Source: an uncultured Paracoccaceae bacterium (GTDB lineage: Bacteria > Pseudomonadota > Alphaproteobacteria > Rhodobacterales > Rhodobacteraceae). Taken from it: a stretch of 54,773 nt of DNA. The stretch is from assembly GCA_947488605.1 (NCBI GenBank), contig CANKZJ010000012.1, forward strand, positions 1 to 54,773. Reading direction: 5' to 3'. How positions within the stretch are numbered: position 1 is the stretch's first letter; each line of letters starts with the position of its first letter. The notes beneath the pieces were generated by a model that did not search any database, had not been told where the DNA came from, and worked only from the letters and a program-made list of their open reading frames with translations. Made by a program: the position numbers and the translations under genes. Below are positions 49,506 to 54,773 of the stretch, in pieces.

Positions 49506-50183
49506 TTAGTTATCTTCGTCGCCTTCAGCGATAGCGCGCAGTGCGATTGGTTTCAGGATGATAACCGTGTTCACATGATCAATCGCGATGATGTTTGATT
49601 TGCGCAGTTGGGTGAACGTGCGGCTGACGGTTTCAGTCGTCAGCCCAAGAAAATCTGCGATATCAGCGCGTGTCATCGGCAGTGTGACCTGTTCGAAGTC
49701 GCCCAACGGGTTGCCCACGCGGGCCGTCAGGACAATCAGAAACGACGCCAGTTTCTCAATCGATGATTTGCGCCCCAGCATCATGAAGTGATCCTGCATC
49801 GCGCTGATCTCACGCAATGCGGCCAACAAAAGCCTTTGATGCAAGGCGGGGTCACCTTTGGCGGTCTCAAGATCGGACCGGCGGTGCATCACCAGCGTGG
49901 TTGGGACCAAAGCATCGCAATCGGTGTGATAAAGCCCATCGCTTGGAAACCCCACCGTGTCACCGGGGTAGCCAAAGGCGATGACCTGCCTGCGTCCATC
50001 TTCCATGATCCGGGTCAGGCGCAGCACGCCGCTGGCCACTTCGTAGATGCGGTCAGCCGGATCACCTTCGAGGAAAAGATGCTTGCCCGGTCTGATCGTC
50101 ATCGTCCTTTGTCGGGCGATACTGGGTTTGGTCGGGAGTGTTTCAGCGACATGTTCGGCAGTCATTGCGGCAGTGACATACAT
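49506..50183 (-). CDS. fixK: CRP/FNR family regulator, FixK type
   Basis: A 225-residue CRP/FNR protein. The cyclic-nucleotide-like beta roll spans about 28-110 and the C-terminal helix-turn-helix has LGLTTETVSRTFTQLRKSN with Glu184, Ser187 and Arg188, the E-xx-SR triad by which FNR and FixK read TTGAT. It has a single cysteine (Cys89) and no N-terminal cysteine cluster, so it cannot hold the FNR iron-sulfur cluster; activity is likely set by its synthesis. It is divergent from the OmpR-type regulator across the TGTATC repeats and has a strong terminator downstream. It is the evident activator of the 16 boxes on this plasmid; no box lies in its own promoter. DnrD- or NnrR-like roles are less likely given the neighbouring FixL. 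Confidence 0.9.
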   Translation of the reverse strand: MYVTAAMTAEHVAETLPTKPSIARQRTMTIRPGKHLFLEGDPADRIYEVASGVLRLTRIMEDGRRQVIAFGYPGDTVGFPSDGLYHTDCDALVPTTLVMHRRSDLETAKGDPALHQRLLLAALREISAMQDHFMMLGRKSSIEKLASFLIVLTARVGNPLGDFEQVTLPMTRADIADFLGLTTETVSRTFTQLRKSNIIAIDHVNTVIILKPIALRAIAEGDEDN

Positions 50184-50225
50184 TTGAGCGTCCCTTCTTT
50201 GGCTACAAGGGAGCTATGACCCGGA

Positions 50226-50294
50226 TGTATCGGGCGTAACGGCCGGGCTGTATCGAATTGTATCAAATTGTATCGGTGCAGTAGATCAGGTATC
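50226..50294. promoter_or_regulatory. TGTATC direct repeats, candidate FxkR binding region
   Basis: TGTATC occurs at 50226, 50249, 50259 and 50269, the last three in exact 10-bp phase, and GGTATC at 50289 keeps the phase. OmpR-family response regulators bind such tandem repeats on one face of DNA. The array lies in the 166-bp gap between fixK and fxkR, starting 43 bp before the fixK ATG, where R. etli FxkR activates fixK through its K-box. I infer the same role here. Confidence 0.65.
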
Positions 50295-50349
50295 ATTGCC
50301 CAAGAGAGTCACTAGATAGTTGTTACTGGACACGGGCGGGGGCCGCTTG

Positions 50350-51120
50350 ATGAAAGACGCTGTCATATTGGTCGTCGATGACGATCCAAAGATCAGAACA
50401 CTGCTAAGACGTTGCTTTGAGGGCGCAGGATACTCTGTGCGCGACGCAGCCGACAAGAGCACCGCGCTCGCTGCTTTGGCGGCGGGCCCTGTTGATCTGG
50501 TTACTCTTGATCTTAATCTGGGCAATGATGATGGTTTGGACATCGCCCGCGCGATGCGCGCGACGTCCAAAGTGCCTATTATTATGGTCACCGCCAAAGA
50601 CGATGTGATTGACCGCATTATTGGTCTGGAAATCGGCGCGGATGACTACATCACCAAACCTTTCCACCTGCGCGAGGTGCTAGCGCGCATCAAATCGGTG
50701 TTGCGCAGAACCACCGACACAACCCCGCTGTCGCCACCAATACCGCAAAGCCGGTGTTGGCAATTCGACGATATGACGGCAGTGCCCGAAGAGTTGTCTT
50801 TGCGCGACAGAAGCGGCGCATTGGTCGATATCACAAGCGGTGAATTCAAGTTGCTGGAGGTGTTTCTGGAACGACCCAAACGCGTCTTGTCGCGCGAGCA
50901 GTTGATGGATCTGACAGGCGGGCATTGCTACGCGCCTCTGGACCGCACCATCGACAATCAGGTCGCCCGCCTGCGCAAAAAGATCGAACGCAATCCGGCG
51001 TCACCCAGATTAATCTCGACAATCAGGGGAATCGGTTATTCGTTCACCTGCGATGTGCGGTCTTGTGACGGTCAATCATCGTCAAAAAGCGCCGACAAGG
51101 CGTTGGCCAAATCAGACTGA
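50350..51120 (+). CDS. fxkR: OmpR/PhoB-type response regulator, FxkR-like
   Basis: A 256-residue response regulator: receiver domain (3-118) with acidic pocket VVDDD, phosphoacceptor Asp54 in VTLDLNLG, Thr81 and Lys103 in YITKPF; C-terminal winged helix (about 150-245) with RVLSREQLMDLTGG, TIDNQVARLRKKIE and IRGIGYSF. ATG 50350 follows GGGCGGGGG; TTG 50320 would add ten residues. Its 3' end overlaps the convergent kinase gene by 49 bp. Receiver plus OmpR-type DNA-binding domain, gene partners and divergent fixK match R. etli FxkR, which links hFixL to fixK, in contrast to the NarL-type FixJ of other rhizobia. Confidence 0.88.
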   Translation: MKDAVILVVDDDPKIRTLLRRCFEGAGYSVRDAADKSTALAALAAGPVDLVTLDLNLGNDDGLDIARAMRATSKVPIIMVTAKDDVIDRIIGLEIGADDYITKPFHLREVLARIKSVLRRTTDTTPLSPPIPQSRCWQFDDMTAVPEELSLRDRSGALVDITSGEFKLLEVFLERPKRVLSREQLMDLTGGHCYAPLDRTIDNQVARLRKKIERNPASPRLISTIRGIGYSFTCDVRSCDGQSSSKSADKALAKSD

Positions 51121-52601
51121 CGGTAAGGCTTACGCAAAAAGTGATGATCCAAGTCATCGGTTTGCCGCGCCAGAATATCCGCGGCATAGCCGGAGGTAAG
51201 CAAAATCCGGATGTTGGGGTAACTCGCCACGATATGCCGCGCCAGTGCCAGCCCGTCCAATTCACCCGGCATCATCAGATCGGTAAAGACCGCATCAATC
51301 TGGTTCTCTTGCTGCAACAATTCCGCGGCCGCGTCCCCTGAAACAGATTCCTTCACCTGATATCCCAGATCGCGCAACCGCGCGCTGGTCAGCTGCATGA
51401 TCTGCGGATTGTCTTCGACGACAAGCACAGTCTGCCCATGCACCGTCTTGCGCGCTGCGGCCTTGCGCACTTGCATCTTTTTGGGCGGTACCGCGTCCAG
51501 CACAGGGAAATACAACGCGATTGTCGTGCCCAGCCCAAGTTCGCTGTAGACCGTGACGTGCCCGCCGCATTGCCGCACAAAGCCGTAAACCATTGCCAGC
51601 CCAAGCCCCGTGCCATGCCCGACAGGCTTGGTTGTGAAAAACGGCTCGAACACCCTTTGTTGCGTGTCCGGCCCCATGCCGCGCCCTGTATCTGTGACAG
51701 ACACCCGCACATAAGACCCTTCGGCCACGTCCAGTTCCTGCGCCATGTAAGTATCGTCGATGTTGACGGCTTCTGACCGGACGATGATCCTGCCGCCCTC
51801 GGGCATCGCATCCCGGGCGTTCAACGCGATATTGATCAGTGCGGATTGCAATTGCGTGGTATCGGCCAGCACGGTGGGCAGGGGGGCTTCCAGCTCTACC
51901 GTGATATCGTAGTTTGGATCAAAGGTGCGCTGGATCAGGGCGAGGGCTGCATCGACGGCTGCGTTCACATCAATCGTATCGCGATGGGTTGCCGACTTGC
52001 GTGCAAACGCGCTGAGACCTGCGGTCAATTCTGCCCCCAGTTCAGCCGCTTCCAATGCATCCGACACCATCGCCTTGTCATCTGCATCCGTCATGCGCGC
52101 GTCCAGCATTTCCAGATTGCCAATCACGACCGTCAGGATATTGCTGAAATCATGGCTGATCCCGCCTGTCATTTGCCCAATCGCGTCAATGCGTGCTGTG
52201 CGCGCCAAGGCTTCTTCCGAGGCAACCCGTTGGGTCAGATCATGCATGATGGCGACAAACTGGATCTCGCCCGCATGTTCAGCCCGTCCAAGAGAAACGT
52301 GGAGCGGAAAAGTGCTGCCATCACAGCGCAATCCTTCGACCGCGCGACCCCGCCCGATGATCCGTCCTTGTCCGGTCTTCAGATAACGCGCCATGAAGCT
52401 ATCGTGCCGTTCGGCCAATGCTTGCGGCATCAAGATATTGATACTTTGCCCGACAAGAACCGCAGGGTCATACCCAAACAGAACACCAACAGCCCGGTTG
52501 GCCCGCGTGATTACGCCGCTGGCATCACTGATCAACACTGCATCCGGCATCGCATCCAGTAGCGTCGTCAACAAGACCGCGCCCTGTTCCTGATCTGTCA
52601 T
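51072..52601 (-). CDS. fixL: Hybrid sensor histidine kinase with haem-PAS domain, hFixL type
   Basis: A 509-residue hybrid kinase. Residues 8-125 form a PAS domain with RHDSFMAR and IIGRGR: His66, Arg72 and Arg86 correspond in sequence and spacing to Bradyrhizobium FixL His200 (haem ligand), Arg206 and Arg220 (oxygen-binding). Then the kinase: His150 in GGISHDFSNIL, N box Asn261, DTGRGMG and GTGLGLA. A receiver domain (about 392-505) has Asp441 in FTDLMMPG. No membrane helices, so a soluble oxygen sensor: loss of O2 should raise kinase activity towards FxkR. ATG 52601 follows GAGGA; the longer frame to 52637 is less likely. Box 16 lies 48 bp upstream, suggesting FixK feedback. Confidence 0.9.
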   Translation of the reverse strand: MTDQEQGAVLLTTLLDAMPDAVLISDASGVITRANRAVGVLFGYDPAVLVGQSINILMPQALAERHDSFMARYLKTGQGRIIGRGRAVEGLRCDGSTFPLHVSLGRAEHAGEIQFVAIMHDLTQRVASEEALARTARIDAIGQMTGGISHDFSNILTVVIGNLEMLDARMTDADDKAMVSDALEAAELGAELTAGLSAFARKSATHRDTIDVNAAVDAALALIQRTFDPNYDITVELEAPLPTVLADTTQLQSALINIALNARDAMPEGGRIIVRSEAVNIDDTYMAQELDVAEGSYVRVSVTDTGRGMGPDTQQRVFEPFFTTKPVGHGTGLGLAMVYGFVRQCGGHVTVYSELGLGTTIALYFPVLDAVPPKKMQVRKAAARKTVHGQTVLVVEDNPQIMQLTSARLRDLGYQVKESVSGDAAAELLQQENQIDAVFTDLMMPGELDGLALARHIVASYPNIRILLTSGYAADILARQTDDLDHHFLRKPYRQSDLANALSALFDDD

Positions 52602-52648
52602 CACCATAGTCCTCATAACTATTGGTCGCACCAACATGCGACTGAATA

Positions 52649-52662
52649 TTGAGAAAAATCAA
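52649..52662. promoter_or_regulatory. FixK/FNR box 16
   Basis: TTGAGAAAAATCAA between the hFixL gene (start 52601) and the host-attachment-like gene (start 52718). TAGGTT at 52685-52690 lies exactly 22 bp beyond on the plus strand; the minus-strand -10 is weaker. Confidence 0.87.
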
Positions 52663-52717
52663 CCGCTCCCACCTTTGGTCCTCCTAGGTTCATCAAGAAA
52701 CCGAAAGGAGCCATCCT

Positions 52718-53155
52718 ATGAAACCGATCAAGACGTGGATCGTGTTGACGGACGCACAGACCGTGCGGATCGCGGTGAACGAAGGCCCCGGCAAAGGTGT
52801 TTATGGGCATCGCGCCGAAAGCCTGAAAGCACCGCCAGTGACAGAACTTTCAGACGCGCCCGGCATGACAGCTGCCTCCGCAGGCCCGAACCGCGGTAGT
52901 ATTTCTGATCCCGATCTCAAAGGGCAGGCGGCCCGTGCCTTTGCATCGGATATCGCCAATTATCTGGCGGCATCACTTGCCAAGGACAGCTATCAACGCC
53001 TGATCCTCATCGCGCCTGCCGCGATGTTGGGCCATTTGCGCCAGGCATTGCCATCAAATGTGCAGGCCGTGTTGTACGCTGACATCCCAAAGGACCTTGC
53101 GCATTTGCCTTTGGAACAATTGCCGGAATTCCTGAAGGATGTAGTGGTGGTTTAG
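52718..53155 (+). CDS. Host attachment family protein
   Basis: A 145-residue protein of the host attachment (Host_attach/baeRF-like) family: TWIVLTDAQTVRIAVNEGPG at the N-terminus, then DPDLKGQAARAFASDIANYL and KDSYQRLILIAPAAMLGHLR, ending DLAHLPLEQLPEFLKD. Related archaeal and bacterial domains resemble release factor eRF1 and may bind stalled ribosomes, so a ribosome-rescue or hibernation link is possible but untested. AAAGGAG precedes the ATG and box 16 with TAGGTT drives it. Confidence 0.88.
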   Translation: MKPIKTWIVLTDAQTVRIAVNEGPGKGVYGHRAESLKAPPVTELSDAPGMTAASAGPNRGSISDPDLKGQAARAFASDIANYLAASLAKDSYQRLILIAPAAMLGHLRQALPSNVQAVLYADIPKDLAHLPLEQLPEFLKDVVVV

Positions 53156-53195
53156 GGCGACACATCTGCCCGTTGGCAAATCAATATGACCCGCT

Positions 53196-53909
53196 TCAGG
53201 CATGAAACAGCCCGCCGACCACATAGGCCAGCCCTGCTGCCAAACCGCCGATCAACAGGGTCTCAACCCCGGATCGCCACCAAGGTGCCAGCGACCAACG
53301 CGATTTGATCGTGCCAATGCCGAAAAACGTCAGTGCCGCGATCCCGATGGACCATGAAAACGCCGGTGCCAATCCCACCAGATAGGGCAACAGCGGCAAC
53401 ATGCCTGCCAGCACAAACGCCACAAAGATCACCACAGCCGCCCGAACCGGCCGGTCATCGACGGGCGGCAGTCCGTATTCTTCGGACATCATCATCGTGA
53501 TCCATTGCTTTTTGTTGGTACTGATCATCGCCGTGGCATCTTGCAGAACACGCCCGCTTAACCCCTTGCGCGCCAGGATCTGTTCCAGCTCATCGCGTTC
53601 GCCTTGCGGGTTTTCGCGGATGTGCTTTTCTTCGACCTCCCACAGCCTGCGGCGGTCGTCTGCAATCGCTTTGGTTCCGGCATAGTTGCCAGCCGCCATC
53701 GAGAACCCGTCAGCCAGCACATTGGCCAGCCCCAGCGCGATCACAATATGGGACGCCAGCCCCGCCCCCTGCACACCAGCGACGATTGCAAAGGTGGTCA
53801 CCGTGCCATCAATCCCGCCAAAAATGGCATCGCGCAAGCGTCCGCTGTCGTTTTGCGCGTCGAGCCGTGCTGCGATTTCGCGGGGTCCGTGTCCATGTTC
53901 AAGCGCCAT
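53196..53909 (-). CDS. VIT1/CCC1 family iron/manganese transporter
   Basis: A 237-residue membrane protein: [25 protein letters not shown] is helix 1 of VIT transporters, followed by [21 protein letters not shown], a cytosolic metal-binding helix pair rich in Glu ([20 protein letters not shown]) and three C-terminal helices. It exports Fe2+ or Mn2+ from the cytoplasm. Its start overlaps the ATPase end by 11 bp, so the two are cotranscribed from the box 1 region. Together they form a divalent-cation efflux pair. Confidence 0.9.
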   Translation of the reverse strand: MALEHGHGPREIAARLDAQNDSGRLRDAIFGGIDGTVTTFAIVAGVQGAGLASHIVIALGLANVLADGFSMAAGNYAGTKAIADDRRRLWEVEEKHIRENPQGERDELEQILARKGLSGRVLQDATAMISTNKKQWITMMMSEEYGLPPVDDRPVRAAVVIFVAFVLAGMLPLLPYLVGLAPAFSWSIGIAALTFFGIGTIKSRWSLAPWWRSGVETLLIGGLAAGLAYVVGGLFHA

Positions 53910-54773
53910 TGGGATGCCTCCTTATCAGAATCATTTTTACCAGTTCGGGGATGATGATCAGGGGCAGGGTGAACAGCCCGATCATCTGCCATTCTGCCAG
54001 CCCCAGCCCGGTGGTGTGCAGCAAGGTTTGCAGCGGGGCCCAATAGACCGCTGCGACCTGCGCGCCCAATGTGACCACCAGTGCCAGCAGTAGAAACGGG
54101 TTGCTGGTCCAACCGATCCTGCTGCACGGCGCGCGCAAGGACCGGAACGCAAAGACGCTGAATTTCTCGAACACCACCATCGCCGTGAAGGCGGCGGTGC
54201 GAGCCAGCGTTTCATCAACGGGCAGCAAGCTCCAGAAAATCCAAAGGCTTGATAGGCCGGTATAAAGCCCGAAGACCGCGATCAGCGCGATGCCGGACCA
54301 GCCTAGGATGGGGGCGTTCATGGGCCGGGGCGGTTCATCCATTTGCCCTGGTTCCGGCTTTTCCAAGCCCAGTGCGACCGCTGTCAGCCCGTCAGTGATC
54401 AAGTTCATCCATAAGATCTGCGTTGCCAAAAAGATCAACGGCCCGCCGATAATGATATTGCACACCAGCGCCACGACCTCGCCTGCGTTGGATGACAGCA
54501 GGTAGCGCACGAATTTGCGCAGGTTATCAAATTGCCGCCGCCCTTCGCGGATGGCGGCAATGATCGTGGCAAAGTTATCGTCCAGCAAGACCAAATCGGC
54601 GGCATCTTTGGCCACATCCGTGCCTCTGATCCCCATCGCAATGCCGATGTCGGCCTGTTCAAGCGCGGGCGCGTCATTCACCCCATCACCGGTCATTGCC
54701 ACGATCTGCCCTTCGGCTTGCAGCAAGGCGACGATGCGCATTTTGTCCGCAGGATCAGCCCGCGCAATCAGCG
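53899..54773 (-). CDS. Cation-transporting P-type ATPase, C-terminal part; joins 1-1776 across the circle
   Basis: C-terminal 265 residues up to the join (54696), then the duplicated 77 bases. It carries the hinge motif [14 protein letters not shown]5 [10 protein letters not shown] and TM6 [20 protein letters not shown], which complete the Ca2+-type coordination set, and four more helices. Read with 1-1776 the frame is open and continuous, giving an 857-residue intact enzyme, so this is not a truncated gene. The stop codon overlaps the VIT start. Confidence 0.9.
   Translation of the reverse strand, partial: LIARADPADKMRIVALLQAEGQIVAMTGDGVNDAPALEQADIGIAMGIRGTDVAKDAADLVLLDDNFATIIAAIREGRRQFDNLRKFVRYLLSSNAGEVVALVCNIIIGGPLIFLATQILWMNLITDGLTAVALGLEKPEPGQMDEPPRPMNAPILGWSGIALIAVFGLYTGLSSLWIFWSLLPVDETLARTAAFTAMVVFEKFSVFAFRSLRAPCSRIGWTSNPFLLLALVVTLGAQVAAVYWAPLQTLLHTTGLGLAEWQMIGLFTLPLIIIPELVKMILIRRHPNGA

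Noticed and set aside
53899..54773. P-type ATPase as a truncated pseudogene
   Set aside because: Both fragments join in frame across the circular overlap to a full 857-residue enzyme with all motifs.
1..54773. CRISPR array, insertion sequence, tRNA or rRNA genes
   Set aside because: No regularly spaced repeats, transposase motifs, cloverleaf-like or rRNA sequence were noticed on reading; a dedicated search was not possible here.

Overview
The window is one complete circular replicon rather than a chromosomal fragment. Its first 77 bases (1-77) are identical to its last 77 (54697-54773), so the molecule closes to a circle of 54,696 bp, and the P-type ATPase gene cut by the two ends becomes a single intact 857-residue reading frame. 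It carries a full repABC replication and partition module (35.6-39.1 kb, minus strand) with two parS palindromes and a counter-transcribed RNA. The repABC type, the high GC content and the gene families point to an alphaproteobacterium, most likely Rhodobacterales (Roseobacter group). I saw no conjugation, mobilisation, transposase, tRNA, rRNA or CRISPR features.

The main interest is regulatory. At 49.5-52.6 kb lie a FixK-like CRP/FNR regulator, an OmpR-type response regulator and a hybrid sensor kinase. The kinase PAS domain keeps the haem-binding histidine and the two arginines of the oxygen sensor FixL at exact spacing. This matches the hFixL-FxkR-FixK cascade described in Rhizobium etli. 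Across the rest of the plasmid I found 16 FixK/FNR boxes (14 exact TTGA-N6-TCAA, two with one mismatch), nearly all between divergent operons. Many have a plausible -10 element 21-22 bp beyond the box, the spacing of FNR-activated class II promoters. The plasmid therefore reads as a self-contained low-oxygen regulon with its own sensor, relay and activator.

Layout: 53.2-1.8 kb (across the join) Ca-type P-ATPase and VIT transporter; 1.9 kb phasin; 2.2-6.6 kb sulfide oxidation operon (persulfide dioxygenase, BLH-SQR fusion, SulP); 6.6-10.1 kb DksA-like protein, PEP synthase, DUF4386; 11-12.9 kb PfkB kinase and small proteins; 12.9-16.6 kb Mla-type lipid transport operon; 16.7-20.3 kb lipoprotein, cation/proton antiporter, site-2 protease, Na/Ca exchanger; 20.4-22.2 kb M23 and CPBP proteases; 22.2-27.2 kb UgpC-like ATPase, SDR, HemG-like flavodoxin, SLC13 permease; 27.2-29.8 kb accessory genes without boxes (zinc-motif protein, Fic, YdeI-like); 29.8-35.6 kb GerW/DUF2953 operon and a FtsX-type ABC exporter with HlyD adaptor; 35.6-39.1 kb repABC; 39.3-42.3 kb Usp, CbpA/CbpM, Usp, YbjQ; 42.3-45.5 kb SMR, LytTR, DUF2238, EEP, SRPBCC without boxes; 45.5-48.2 kb Usp, Hsp20, bactofilin-like membrane protein; 48.3-53.2 kb LysR, DUF1127, the oxygen-sensing cascade, host-attachment-like protein.

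Taken together the box-controlled genes cover protein repair, universal stress proteins, envelope lipid maintenance, cation balance, sulfide removal, PEP/fructose-phosphate metabolism and storage-granule coating, a plausible package for surviving oxygen loss. All functional statements are from sequence reading alone; no database search was run.
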